64,000 nt of DNA, from the NCBI RefSeq assembly GCF_002964765.1, contig NZ_PQCF01000031.1, forward strand, positions 183,669 through 247,668, given 5' to 3'. The DNA comes from Pseudoalteromonas sp. T1lg88 (lineage in GTDB: Bacteria; Pseudomonadota; Gammaproteobacteria; Enterobacterales; Alteromonadaceae). Below the pieces are notes generated by a model. The model made no database searches, was not told the DNA's origin, and saw only the letters and a list, made by a program, of their open reading frames with translations. The first letter of the stretch is position 1. Every line of letters starts with the position of its first letter. Below are positions 26,747 to 35,926 of the stretch, in pieces. The position numbers and the translations under genes are program-made.

Positions 26747-27835
26747 TTAGTTAATGGCCGGATAGCCGATACGATCCGATAAATAACCGACGCTGGTGGC
26801 GAAATAATATGAACGGTTCCAGTTCATCAGTGCCTTGTAATTATCATAGGCCAGATACATGCGACCATTGATATCGTCGGGCATAACCAGAGCAGCGTTG
26901 ATATCACGCTGTGGTAGAGCCGTGCCATCCATGCGTCTTAGACCTAACTCTTGCCACTGACTTAGAGAGCGCTCCGAGTCGGACCAGTGCTGCAGCCATT
27001 GTTTATGAGTGCGGGTACCACGCTGCAACACGGCTTGGGTATCGAAATTCGCCGGCAACTTTACTTGGCGACCCCAGGTCAGCTCGTCATTCCAGCCAAC
27101 GCTCTTCAAGTAATTGGCAATAGAGGCAAAGGCATCTTCTTCGGTAGTCCAGATATCCTTGCGGCCATCGCCGTTATAATCCACCGCGTAGGCATTAAAG
27201 GAGGTTGGCATAAACTGGGTTTGCCCCATGGCACCGGCCCAGGAGCCCTTAAAGTGTTCCAGGTCGATATGCCCTTCTTTAAGGATATCGAGTGCGGCCC
27301 ATAACTGGCTCTTATACAGGGCTTCACGACGGCCATCAAAGGCCAGAGTAACCAGGCTGGATATCACCGGATGACCACCCTGAATGCGACCGAAGTTACT
27401 CTCAAGACCCCATAAGGCAACGATAAAGCGCGCTTGTACACCGTATTCTGCGGCTATCTTTTCCAAGGTATCCTGGTGCTTTTTATAGAGCTCGCGGGCT
27501 CGGTCGATTTTCCACTGAGGTACACGCTTAGGTAAGTAAGTCTCTAAGGTTTCCTTCACCTCGGGCTGGTTTTTATCGGCGCTGATCACCTTGGGCTTAA
27601 ACTTGATGGTGGCAAAGGCGGTATCAAGCAGCTCCTGGCTGTAACCCTTCTCCAGGGCTTCACCTTTTAACTTAGTAACATAAGCATCGAAGGCAGCTTG
27701 TTGCTCTTCAACACTTTTTATCTGCGAGTTTGCCAGAGTGGGATAAGATAGCGTCGCCGCCACCGCCAGGCTTAAGCCGGACAAGGTTGCGGGTTTAAAG
27801 GCGCTGGCTAAATACTTGCTGATTTTTTTAATCAC
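26747..27835 (-). CDS. Lytic murein transglycosylase, MltB-like (SLT_2) without lipobox
   Basis: 362 residues; GTG start with GGAG, overlapping the end of ycgL by 8 bases. A signal peptide (about 1-36, no lipobox cysteine) indicates a soluble periplasmic enzyme. Glu145 in WGLESNFGR is the catalytic acid of the family; GSWAGAMGQTQFMP and AYAVDYNGDGRKDIW (an EF-hand-like loop) follow, and a peptidoglycan-binding-like C-terminal part ends in YLSDRIGYP. It cleaves the MurNAc-GlcNAc bond with 1,6-anhydro product. It is likely co-transcribed with ycgL. Confidence 0.9.
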   Translation of the reverse strand: MIKKISKYLASAFKPATLSGLSLAVAATLSYPTLANSQIKSVEEQQAAFDAYVTKLKGEALEKGYSQELLDTAFATIKFKPKVISADKNQPEVKETLETYLPKRVPQWKIDRARELYKKHQDTLEKIAAEYGVQARFIVALWGLESNFGRIQGGHPVISSLVTLAFDGRREALYKSQLWAALDILKEGHIDLEHFKGSWAGAMGQTQFMPTSFNAYAVDYNGDGRKDIWTTEEDAFASIANYLKSVGWNDELTWGRQVKLPANFDTQAVLQRGTRTHKQWLQHWSDSERSLSQWQELGLRRMDGTALPQRDINAALVMPDDINGRMYLAYDNYKALMNWNRSYYFATSVGYLSDRIGYPAIN

Positions 27836-28109
27836 TCTCTACTCCATTTTGTTTTCTTAGTTCGTCCAACATGTTTTCGGTTGGCGGGGGTAGCTGTAAA
27901 TAAAACCCCTTCTCACTTAATTCATCCTTAACCTTAGCAATATCCGCCAAGGCTAGCTGTGTTTTTGTGGCCAGATTCAGCAAAATCACAAATTGCGGCT
28001 TGCCGAACATGTCCATAAGCGGCTGTGGAACAGCAGAAAAATCATCTCGTTTTGGCAAATAAAGGTAGGTATCTGGTTTTTTCTTACTCTTATATACTGC
28101 GCACAGCAT
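27828..28109 (-). CDS. ycgL: YcgL domain protein
   Basis: 93 residues from ATG 28109 (AAAGG upstream), aligning with the conserved start MLCAVYKSKK; an upstream start at 28139 would add ten non-conserved residues. Landmarks are TYLYLPKRDDFS and GFYLQLPPP. The family has no proven function, but is usually encoded beside minCDE, here divergent from minC. Confidence 0.93.
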   Translation of the reverse strand: MLCAVYKSKKKPDTYLYLPKRDDFSAVPQPLMDMFGKPQFVILLNLATKTQLALADIAKVKDELSEKGFYLQLPPPTENMLDELRKQNGVESD

Positions 28110-28290
28110 GGTTAGGGCCTTTAAGTTGTTGCGAAACACACCTTGACACTATACCATGAGAGCTAAATCATGTGGTAAGTTTAGTGGCCAATGCTCAACA
28201 CCAAGGCCTAATCAAAGTCAGCCTCATAGCAAGTTTGTACCGACTTTTCTTGGTGATAATTAATAACAGGCCACACAAGTATGAGCGCTT

Positions 28291-29001
28291 ATGTCGGAAC
28301 AATTATTCGAATTAAAAGGGAACCTCTTCACGCTATCGGTGTTACGTCTGTTAACAGCTGATTTGGTTGCATTGAGCGAGCAGCTTGATGCCAAAATTTC
28401 CCAAGCACCAAAATTCTTCGCCGGTGCCCCTATTGTTGTTAATCTTGAAGCGCTTGATGGCGCCGAGCTCGACTTTTCTCAACTGCACGCCCTGTTACAA
28501 CGTTTAGCCTTTAATCCCGTAGGCGTGTGCAGCGGTACAGATGAGCAACATCAGCAGGCCAAAGCGGCTGGTTTTTCTGTGCTTAATTACGCCAAAGACA
28601 ACCAAGCGGCCAAGGCGCCAGCCAAAGCCACGGTTTCGCCCGCAGTTGCAGCGCCAGCAGCGCCGGAGCCAACCATGGTGGTTGAAGGCACAGTACGCTC
28701 CGGGCAACAGGTCTATGCCAAGGGTCGGGATCTTATCGTCCTTGGTGCGGTAAGCCACGGCGCCGAAGTCATCGCCGATGGTCATATTCATATTTACGGC
28801 ACCTTGCGTGGTCGTGCCATAGCCGGCGCGCAGGGTGATAAAAACGCCACAATATTCTGTCAAAAGCTCGAGGCCGAACTGGTTTCCGTCAATGGCAGTT
28901 ATTGGATCAGTGATTCACTGCAAGGTGAACTATGGGGGCAAGCCGCCTGCATTCGCCAACGCCAAGACTCACTTCATATATCAGCTTTGGTTAAAGGATA
29001 A
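28291..29001 (+). CDS. minC: Septum-site determining protein MinC
   Basis: 236 residues. N-terminal FtsZ-inhibiting domain (about 1-100), an Ala/Pro linker (about 110-130), and a C-terminal beta-helix domain (VRSGQQVYAKGRDLIVLGAVSHGAEVIA pattern) that dimerises and binds MinD. First gene of the minCDE operon; with MinD it blocks polar division. No strong Shine-Dalgarno is visible. Confidence 0.96.
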   Translation: MSEQLFELKGNLFTLSVLRLLTADLVALSEQLDAKISQAPKFFAGAPIVVNLEALDGAELDFSQLHALLQRLAFNPVGVCSGTDEQHQQAKAAGFSVLNYAKDNQAAKAPAKATVSPAVAAPAAPEPTMVVEGTVRSGQQVYAKGRDLIVLGAVSHGAEVIADGHIHIYGTLRGRAIAGAQGDKNATIFCQKLEAELVSVNGSYWISDSLQGELWGQAACIRQRQDSLHISALVKG

Positions 29002-29006
29002 AACTC

Positions 29007-29816
29007 ATGGCAAAAATTATTGTCGTTACTTCTGGTAAAGGCGGCGTAGGCAAAACAACCTCTAGCGCTGCAATTGGTACTGGCCTAGCCCTTAAGGGCT
29101 TTAAAACCGCGATTATCGATTTCGATATCGGCCTGCGTAACCTGGATCTGATCATGGGCTGTGAGCGTCGAGTGGTTTATGACTTTGTCAACGTTATCAA
29201 TGGCGAAGCCAATCTTAACCAGGCACTGATCAAGGACAAGCGTGTCGATAAGCTGTATATATTACCGGCGTCGCAGACCCGTGATAAAGATGCACTAACC
29301 AAAGAAGGCGTTGAAAAGGTTCTCAACGACTTAAAGAACGATTTCGATTTTATCGTGTGTGACTCGCCAGCGGGTATCGAAGCCGGTGCCATGATGGCCC
29401 TTTACTTCGCCGATGAAGCCATAGTTACCACCAACCCGGAAGTTTCTTCGGTACGTGACTCAGACCGCATCCTTGGTATCTTGCAAAGCAAGTCACGCCG
29501 CGCCGAAGAAGGCCTGGAGCCGGTTAAAGAGCACCTGCTACTGACCCGCTACAATCCGGAGCGTGTGCAGCGCGGTGAAATGCTGTCGGTAGAAGACGTT
29601 AACGATATTCTTGCCATCGACCTGCTCGGTGTTATTCCCGAGTCACAGGCGGTACTTAATGCATCAAACCAGGGTCAGCCTGTAGTACTGGATAACGAGT
29701 CTGATGCCGGCCAAGCTTATCTTGATGCCATTAACCGCTTGCTTGGCGAACAAGTTGAGTTCCGCTTTTTGGATGTAGAAAAACGCGGCCTGTTCAAACG
29801 GATTTTTGGAGGATAA
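29007..29816 (+). CDS. minD: Septum-site determining ATPase MinD
   Basis: 269 residues. Deviant Walker [10 protein letters not shown] (residues 10-18), [10 protein letters not shown], and a C-terminal amphipathic membrane-targeting helix ([11 protein letters not shown]). It binds the membrane with ATP, recruits MinC and oscillates with MinE. It starts 5 bases after minC. Confidence 0.98.
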   Translation: MAKIIVVTSGKGGVGKTTSSAAIGTGLALKGFKTAIIDFDIGLRNLDLIMGCERRVVYDFVNVINGEANLNQALIKDKRVDKLYILPASQTRDKDALTKEGVEKVLNDLKNDFDFIVCDSPAGIEAGAMMALYFADEAIVTTNPEVSSVRDSDRILGILQSKSRRAEEGLEPVKEHLLLTRYNPERVQRGEMLSVEDVNDILAIDLLGVIPESQAVLNASNQGQPVVLDNESDAGQAYLDAINRLLGEQVEFRFLDVEKRGLFKRIFGG

Positions 29817-29817
29817 T

Positions 29818-30078
29818 GTGTCTTTACTCGATTATTTTCGTTCGCAAAAGAAAACCAGCGCCTCGATGGCGAAGGAGCGACTACAGATCATAGTCGCCCA
29901 TGAACGTTCGCAGCGCGGTACACCGGATTACTTGCCACTACTAAAACAAGATATTCTTGATGTGATCCGCAAGTACGTGGCCATAGATGCCGATGCCGTA
30001 CAGGTACAGCTGGAGCAAAATGAAGACGATTTAGCCGTATTAGAGCTAAACGTGACCCTACCCGACGAAGACAGATAA
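29818..30078 (+). CDS. minE: Cell division topological specificity factor MinE
   Basis: 86 residues from GTG 29818, with GGAGG at 29808-29812 inside the minD end; a longer in-frame start at 29806 (TTG) overlaps minD without a site and is rejected. [11 protein letters not shown] and the anti-MinCD helix ([16 protein letters not shown]) are canonical. It stimulates the MinD ATPase. Confidence 0.96.
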   Translation: MSLLDYFRSQKKTSASMAKERLQIIVAHERSQRGTPDYLPLLKQDILDVIRKYVAIDADAVQVQLEQNEDDLAVLELNVTLPDEDR

Positions 30079-30092
30079 TCGTTTTCGGGTGC

Positions 30093-30124
30093 AAAAAAAG
30101 GAAGCCAAAGTGCTTCCTTTTTTA
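30093..30124. terminator. Bidirectional terminator between minE and the convergent esterase-like gene
   Basis: Stem AAAAAGGAAGC/GCTTCCTTTTT with a six-base loop and A/T runs on both sides. It serves minE (plus) and the gene ending at 30149 (minus). Confidence 0.85.
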
Positions 30125-30148
30125 TTGCCCGACTGTGGCGGCTTTGGC

Positions 30149-31324
30149 TTATTCCGCGTCCTCGGCCGCTAATTGCGACTTATATGCCGCAAGGCGCTTT
30201 TGCAAATTATTCTGATGCCACAGCACCATGCTTTTTGATTTTTCTACCGCCCGGGTTTGAAGTGCTATGGCCTTGTTAATTTGCCCAAGGCTTTCGTAGG
30301 CTGCGGCCAAGTCCGCATAGGCATAGGCGGAGTCCGGATACAGATCAATTACCTTATGATAAATGGCCAGCGCTTCGGGCGCGTCATTCTCAAGCTTAGA
30401 TTTGGCCAATGCTTTCAACGAGCTTTGCGCCGAGACATCAAAGCCATATTTGCGTTTAGACAATTCTTGATAATGGGCAATAATGGCGTCAACGCCCTGC
30501 TGTGAAATGACCGAGTCTGGCGCCAGCGGAGTATGGTAATCGGCAAATAACAGCTCTATAGCTTCGACAAGAGTCACAATCGGGCGGCTCATATAATGGC
30601 GCTTATCGTCTAGATTGGCATGCCATTGAAGCTCGCTCGGCGCATAGTCAGTAAGCGCTTGAGCAAATGCCTGAGTGTTTTCTCTGTGCGCCTGTTCATA
30701 GGTATGCTCGCCTATGGCCAAATACACAAAGCGCATTTTATCTTTAAGCTTAGGCAGTTGGGTTTTCGCGCTTGAGCTTACCGCCAAAAAGTCATCCGCT
30801 AAAGAGGGTGTCGCAATAATATAAGCGTCGAACAACTGCGGGCGATTAAGCAACACATAGAGGCCAAATGCACCATTGCCCATAAAGCCACTAAAAATCC
30901 TAAAGTCATGAGTGCGATAGTTTTTGTCTACCTGAGCCAATAAGTGAGATTCGAAAAACGTCAGTAGCTCATGATCATCCGGGTCCTCAGCTGTTTTTTC
31001 AAATAAAGCGGCATATTCCTTGTGGTAGGTCGCAGGAGTTACCACTATGGTTTCCAGCCAGGGCCACTGCCCATTATGGCTCAGCCAATCCTGTATGCCA
31101 CTGAGATGAGGCTGGCTACGAGGATGCGGGTCAAACAACACCAGGTAACGCTTATCCGGCTCACTTGCATAACTGGCCGGTAAGGTAACATTAAACTGCA
31201 TCGGCTCTTTAAAACCCGCATAGGCGACAGTGAGCTTTTCTATTGGCGTCAATGTGGTGACATCCAAGGCCCAGCTTTTAGCAGCCAAAAACAGCAAAAC
31301 GCTTACTAACAATAATCTAATCAT
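30149..31324 (-). CDS. Exported esterase-family protein lacking the nucleophile serine, with C-terminal TPR
   Basis: 391 residues; signal peptide (SWA-LDV). Residues about 35-260 resemble the IroE/Fes-type esterase fold. The normal elbow (GGHSxGG followed by LFAL and RPELFDAY) aligns to SGFMGNGAFGLYVLLNRPQ, so the serine is replaced by methionine and the loop is altered. A late His (KRHYMS) is kept. The C-terminal 100 residues contain TPR-like helices (AEALAIYHKVIDLYPDSAYA type). I infer a non-catalytic binding protein rather than an active hydrolase. It converges with minE. Confidence 0.75.
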   Translation of the reverse strand: MIRLLLVSVLLFLAAKSWALDVTTLTPIEKLTVAYAGFKEPMQFNVTLPASYASEPDKRYLVLFDPHPRSQPHLSGIQDWLSHNGQWPWLETIVVTPATYHKEYAALFEKTAEDPDDHELLTFFESHLLAQVDKNYRTHDFRIFSGFMGNGAFGLYVLLNRPQLFDAYIIATPSLADDFLAVSSSAKTQLPKLKDKMRFVYLAIGEHTYEQAHRENTQAFAQALTDYAPSELQWHANLDDKRHYMSRPIVTLVEAIELLFADYHTPLAPDSVISQQGVDAIIAHYQELSKRKYGFDVSAQSSLKALAKSKLENDAPEALAIYHKVIDLYPDSAYAYADLAAAYESLGQINKAIALQTRAVEKSKSMVLWHQNNLQKRLAAYKSQLAAEDAE

Positions 31325-31573
31325 CTGATACCCCTGCTCTTTATTATTTTTGACGTTTAAACATACAGACTAGAATTCACCTAGTCGAGTAATTAATCAA
31401 CACAGAGCTTTAAACCGATGAGGCCCATCTTGTCTTTCAACGCTGGACAAGTTGCCCAATAGCGACAACACTAAATTAAAGGACCAATCTGGCTAGTGCG
31501 GTATTAGCCGATAGTAAACGCATGGAAAAAGGACATTTGGCTAAAACCTAATAAATTTACGGATACCGCTTTG

Positions 31574-32053
31574 ATGAAACGAACTATCCCTAGTGTTGCT
31601 TTACTCGCTTTAGTTACCTTACCAGCGTTCGCCGATGATGATACCTCCTCGGTGAGCATAGGCGTTGCCAGTTGGGCAGTTTTTGATCAATTCGACATAT
31701 TTGCTGTACATGCAGATTATGAACACAGGCCCTTGCAGGGTTTATGGGATCTGCAGCCCCGAGTACTGGTTATCTTGGCCGAGCATGATCAAAAGTATTA
31801 CGGTATAGGTGCCGCTAAGGCCTTTAAAATCAATGATGATTGGAGCTGGGGCGTTGCCAGCCATGTGGGGTACGCCCATAATCTGGACTCGCTCGGCTAT
31901 GACCTGGAGTTTTATAGTTATTTATTCACCAAGTATAAAATCACCCAAGAGCACAGAGTTCGCGCAGAAGTAGGCCATATTTCCAATGCTGGATTTGGTG
32001 AGACTAACCCGGGCTCAGAAAGCATAGTAATGAGCTACTCATATCACTTCTAA
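31574..32053 (+). CDS. pagL: PagL-family lipid A 3-O-deacylase, outer membrane
   Basis: 160 residues from ATG 31574; signal peptide (AFA-DDD) and an eight-strand beta-barrel pattern ending in YSYHF. The motif HISNAGFGETNPGSE contains the His, Ser (+2) and Glu (+14) spacing of the PagL catalytic triad (His126/Ser128/Glu140 in Pseudomonas). The enzyme removes the 3-position acyl chain of lipid A at the outer leaflet. The ribosome binding site is weak. A REP-like repeat follows. Confidence 0.85.
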   Translation: MKRTIPSVALLALVTLPAFADDDTSSVSIGVASWAVFDQFDIFAVHADYEHRPLQGLWDLQPRVLVILAEHDQKYYGIGAAKAFKINDDWSWGVASHVGYAHNLDSLGYDLEFYSYLFTKYKITQEHRVRAEVGHISNAGFGETNPGSESIVMSYSYHF

Positions 32054-32059
32054 ATAGCT

Positions 32060-32192
32060 TGTAGGTCGGGATTTTATCCCGAAAAAGATGCCCACTTGTT
32101 AGCATGTCGGCGCAAAGCACCGACCTACAGGGTAAGCAATGTTGTAACCCTTTTGCCGCTAGGGCTGTTGTAGGTCGGGATTTTATCCCGAC
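32060..32192. repeat. REP-like palindromic repeat cluster
   Basis: TGTAGGTCGGG-ATTTTAT-CCCGA occurs at 32060-32082 and again at 32169-32192 in the same orientation. Between them, at 32119-32129, lies the inverted end CACCGACCTACA, so the first unit also forms a larger stem with it. The GTCGGGAT...ATCCCGAC form is typical of extragenic palindromic repeats mobilised by RAYT transposases. The copies sit between convergent genes; no transposase is in the window. Confidence 0.75.
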
Positions 32193-32227
32193 AAAAAATG
32201 CACCTATTGCCGATGAAAAACATAAAT

Positions 32228-32845
32228 CTACAGAGCGTTAAGCTTGCTTAGCCAGATCTGCCCCTCACTGCCGCATAACCAAGCCACGGCGGCAAGATTC
32301 ACCAGCACACAAAACCAATAGCCAAACAAAAACGAGCCTTTTTTAGACTTATGCCTGAATTTGTTTTGTGCCATAAAAGCACCGGGCCAACCGCCAAGTA
32401 AGGCAAATAGATGCAAGGTACTTTCCGGTGTGCGCCATTGATTGTTCTTGGCCTTGGCTTTATCACGACCATAAGCGATAAAGGCAACTAGGCTCAGAAC
32501 CAGGTAAAGCGGGATAAACCACAGGGGTAACCTGCCCAGCACGATTGCAACAGCAATAAACAAACAGCCTATCGTTACTGTGATGGTGCCAATTGTCCTG
32601 GATTGTCCGGGCTGCTTTGTTGCCTGACGTTTATGATCCGAAGCAAAACTGATATCCACCGCCTGCCCCCGTCCTTGCTTGTCACGGGCGCCTTGGTAGA
32701 CGATTAAATCGCCATTTTGCGGTCGTCGGTTACGTTTTTTAAAGGCCTTGATATGTACAAATAAGCGCTCGCCGCCGCCATTAGGCTGCACAAAACCAAA
32801 GCCTTTATCGTCATTCCATTGTTCAATCTTTCCCTGATACTTCAT
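32228..32845 (-). CDS. Cold-shock domain fused to DUF1294 membrane domain
   Basis: 205 residues from ATG 32845; an in-frame start at 32899 would overlap rnd. N-terminal cold-shock fold (about 1-68) with DDKGFGFVQPNGGGERLFVHI carrying the RNP1-like and RNP2-like motifs. Membrane helices follow (about 85-130) and a DUF1294 domain with FALLGGWPGAFMAQNKFRHKS. The family is widespread but uncharacterised; a membrane-tethered nucleic-acid-binding protein is inferred. It lies 13 bases after rnd in the same direction. Confidence 0.87.
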   Translation of the reverse strand: MKYQGKIEQWNDDKGFGFVQPNGGGERLFVHIKAFKKRNRRPQNGDLIVYQGARDKQGRGQAVDISFASDHKRQATKQPGQSRTIGTITVTIGCLFIAVAIVLGRLPLWFIPLYLVLSLVAFIAYGRDKAKAKNNQWRTPESTLHLFALLGGWPGAFMAQNKFRHKSKKGSFLFGYWFCVLVNLAAVAWLCGSEGQIWLSKLNAL

Positions 32846-32858
32846 CTGTTCTGTTTCC

Positions 32859-34001
32859 CTACTTTTGTGCTCCAGGTATCCATTTTTCCAATGCTTCACT
32901 TAAGTATTCACTACGCCAAGGCTGCAAGATATCCGGCGCCATTAAAATTTGACGCTCATCGTCCGTCAGCTTCCAATTCCAGCTAATAAGCTGGTTGATT
33001 TGCTTTTTACTGGCAAAGACATCGGCGGGAATCTGAGTGGCTTTACTCACCGCGGTGATCTTTTGCTTAATCTCCTTGGCCGCCTGCTTATAGCCCCGAT
33101 AGTCCATCAAACGCATCACCCGCGGCGGTAGTTGCTCGTCGCTAAGTTCCTTGGCGCGCTCAATACAGGCCAGCATTTCCCGGCCCGAGCGATTCACTTC
33201 CATGGCATCCACGCCTGGAATATTGCGCATGCTGTTCAAAGAGCTGGGACGACGTTTGGCAATTTCCACCATGTTTGCTTCTTTGACGATAAAATTCAGC
33301 GCCAGGTTCTTACGCTGGGCTTTTTCTCGTCGCCACATAGCCAGCTCACGCAGTGCCGCCAAATCCCTTGGCGATAATTGCCAGGCACCCTTCACGTCGC
33401 GGTACAAAAGATCATCAGGGGTAGAAAAGGCGCGCTTTTGCGAAATAAGTTGAGACTCGGCAATAACAATATCGAACCAGCCCTTGGCATTGATCTCTTC
33501 AACTATTTGCTCGAAACAAGGCAGCAAGTGGGCAACATCGGCGGCGGCATAAGTCAGTTGGCTTTCGCGCAACGGCCTTTGCAGCCAGTTGGTGCGCGAC
33601 TCGCTTTTATCAATTTCAATCCCCAGGCGCGCATTGACCATGGCGGCAAAACCCATGCAGTTGCCTGAGCCTAAAAGCTGCAGGGCAAATTGGGTATCGA
33701 ATAAGGGGGTGGGCACAAAGCCGGCAAAGTTTTGGAATACTTCGATATCTTCCGAAGGCGAGTGCAAGACCTTTAACACCTCGGGCTTTTGTAATAATGC
33801 CCACAAGGCACTGAGGTCTAGCTCCGCCAGTGGGTCGATCAACGCCAGATGCTGACCGTCAAACACCTGTAAAAGTGCTATTTCTGGGTACAGTGTACGC
33901 CTGCGCATAAACTCGGTGTCTACGGCGAGCACCTTAGCCTTGCTGATTGCGCCGACAAAAGTGTCCAACGCCCCTTGCTCAGTAATTAACTGATATTCCA
34001 C
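32859..34001 (-). CDS. rnd: Ribonuclease D
   Basis: 380 residues; GTG start with AAGGAG. DEDD exonuclease motifs: DTEFMRR (about 28), LHSPSEDIEVF (about 80) and TYAAADVAHLLPC (about 150), followed by an HRDC domain (about 210-290). It is a 3'-5' exoribonuclease for tRNA and small-RNA 3' maturation. It follows fadD across a terminator. Confidence 0.96.
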   Translation of the reverse strand: MEYQLITEQGALDTFVGAISKAKVLAVDTEFMRRRTLYPEIALLQVFDGQHLALIDPLAELDLSALWALLQKPEVLKVLHSPSEDIEVFQNFAGFVPTPLFDTQFALQLLGSGNCMGFAAMVNARLGIEIDKSESRTNWLQRPLRESQLTYAAADVAHLLPCFEQIVEEINAKGWFDIVIAESQLISQKRAFSTPDDLLYRDVKGAWQLSPRDLAALRELAMWRREKAQRKNLALNFIVKEANMVEIAKRRPSSLNSMRNIPGVDAMEVNRSGREMLACIERAKELSDEQLPPRVMRLMDYRGYKQAAKEIKQKITAVSKATQIPADVFASKKQINQLISWNWKLTDDERQILMAPDILQPWRSEYLSEALEKWIPGAQK

Positions 34002-34012
34002 CTGTACTCCTT

Positions 34013-34043
34013 AAAAAACAAACCGGCTATTTGCCGGTTTGTT
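34013..34043 (-). terminator. Terminator of fadD
   Basis: Stem AACAAACCGGC/GCCGGTTTGTT (11 bp) with a five-base loop; on the minus strand it runs into TTTTTT, ending just before the rnd ribosome binding site. Confidence 0.87.
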
Positions 34044-34048
34044 CATCG

Positions 34049-35713
34049 CTATTTTTGTTCGTCTTTTAATGCGCGTCGCAGTATTTTCCCGACGTTGGTC
34101 TTTGGCAATTCATCACGGAATTCAACCAACTTGGGTACCTTATAATTAGTCAGGTTATCACGACAATGCTTTATTATATCTTTTTCCGTTAAAGACGGAT
34201 CTTTTTTAACGACAAATACTTTAACTTGTTCACCGCTGACCTCGTGGGGCACGCCCACTGCGGCCACTTCCAGCACGCCTTCGTGATCGGCGATCACTTC
34301 TTCAATTTCATTCGGGAAGACGTTAAAACCAGAAACCAGGATCATATCTTTTTTACGGTCAACGATATAGAAAAAGCCTTCGTCATCGTAAGTAGCGATA
34401 TCACCGGTGGCAAACCAACCATCCTTTAAACACTCGGCGGTGGCATCGGGACGATTATAATAGCCCTTCATTACCTGCGGGCCTTTCACCCAGAGTTCAC
34501 CGGGCTCGCCCTTAGGCGCTTCTTCGCCATTATCCAGCATCAATTTAATGTCGGTGCTAGGAGCAGGCAGGCCGATTGAGCCATTGTAGGCTTCAAGGTC
34601 GTAAGGACTGACGGTCACTAAAGGCGAACATTCGGTTAAACCATAACCTTCCACTAGGCGGGTGCCTGTCACTTTCTGCCAGCGCTCTGCCACCGGGCGT
34701 TGCACCGCCATGCCGCCACCTAAGGACATTTTTAGGCTTGAGAAATCGATATCGGCAAAACCATCTGTGTTAAGCAGACCATTGAACAGGGTATTTACCC
34801 CGGTCACCACGGTAAACTTGTTGCTTTTCAGCTCCTTTACAAAGCCCTTCATATCACGCGGGTTGGTGATCAACAGGTTCATACCACCATACTTCATAAA
34901 GGTCAGGCAGTTCGCCGTTAGCGCAAAGATGTGGTACAGCGGCAAGGCGGTAACCACGATTTCTTTACCGCGCTCTAAAATATTATCCAAACAGCCGGAT
35001 ACCTGCTCCAGGTTGCCCACCATGTTGCCATGGGTCAGCATCGCCCCTTTTGACACACCGGTTGTACCACCCGTGTATTGCAAAAAAGCCAAGTCATCCA
35101 AGGTCACATGCGGGCGTTGATAAGTAGCCGCATTGCCCTTTTTCATCACCTCGGTGAAAGCAATGGTGTTTTTGAGCTGATAAGCCGGCACCATCTTCTT
35201 GATATATTTGACCACAAAGTTAATCAGATGCTTTTTCAGACCGCCGACCATATCACCCACTTCGGTGACGATCACATGCTTAACCTGAGTATGCGCAATG
35301 GCTTTTTCCAGGGTATGGGCAAAGTTGGCAAGAATGAAAATGGCGTCCGCCTCTGAGTCATTCAACTGATGCTCAAGCTCGCGCGCAGTATAAAGCGGGT
35401 TAACGTTGACCACTACACAGCCGGCGCGTAATACGCCAAGAATACTCACAGGTGTTTGCAGCAGGTTGGGCATCATCACCGCGACTTTAGAGCCGGGTTT
35501 AAGACCTAGGTCGTTATTAATGTATGAGGCAACCTTCTTGGTCGCTTCGTCAAGCTGCTGATAGCTCAGCGCCACACCCATGTTTTTAAATGCGGGTAGG
35601 TGGGCAAAATCATTAAAACTTTTTTCAAATAGTGTCAGTAAAGAGTCGTAATGAGCGGGGTCTATGGTTTCTGGACAACCCTTTGGATAACGCTTAAGCC
35701 AGATTTTCTCCAC
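34049..35713 (-). CDS. fadD: Long-chain fatty-acid--CoA ligase
   Basis: 554 residues; GTG start with AGGAG. AMP-binding enzyme with the P-loop-like [16 protein letters not shown], the FACS motif region [20 protein letters not shown], and the C-terminal catalytic lysine in [11 protein letters not shown]. It activates exogenous fatty acids for beta-oxidation, at the inner face of the inner membrane. It is monocistronic. Confidence 0.95.
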   Translation of the reverse strand: MEKIWLKRYPKGCPETIDPAHYDSLLTLFEKSFNDFAHLPAFKNMGVALSYQQLDEATKKVASYINNDLGLKPGSKVAVMMPNLLQTPVSILGVLRAGCVVVNVNPLYTARELEHQLNDSEADAIFILANFAHTLEKAIAHTQVKHVIVTEVGDMVGGLKKHLINFVVKYIKKMVPAYQLKNTIAFTEVMKKGNAATYQRPHVTLDDLAFLQYTGGTTGVSKGAMLTHGNMVGNLEQVSGCLDNILERGKEIVVTALPLYHIFALTANCLTFMKYGGMNLLITNPRDMKGFVKELKSNKFTVVTGVNTLFNGLLNTDGFADIDFSSLKMSLGGGMAVQRPVAERWQKVTGTRLVEGYGLTECSPLVTVSPYDLEAYNGSIGLPAPSTDIKLMLDNGEEAPKGEPGELWVKGPQVMKGYYNRPDATAECLKDGWFATGDIATYDDEGFFYIVDRKKDMILVSGFNVFPNEIEEVIADHEGVLEVAAVGVPHEVSGEQVKVFVVKKDPSLTEKDIIKHCRDNLTNYKVPKLVEFRDELPKTNVGKILRRALKDEQK

Positions 35714-35926
35714 ACTAGGCTCCTATTAATTTGTTCTTATAATGGTTTATCTTAGAAGTCATGAGTCTCGGCGTGATCAGGCACGACGCCAAACTGAATG
35801 TGCGTCTAGCCCCCCTCTTCGGAAGTGACTTATCGCACTACTAACCTTAATCTAAGTTGTAATTTTTAACAATTGAGCAAAAGCTCTAATTTTTGCGATA
35901 TTCCCATAATTACGGCAAAGTTACAA

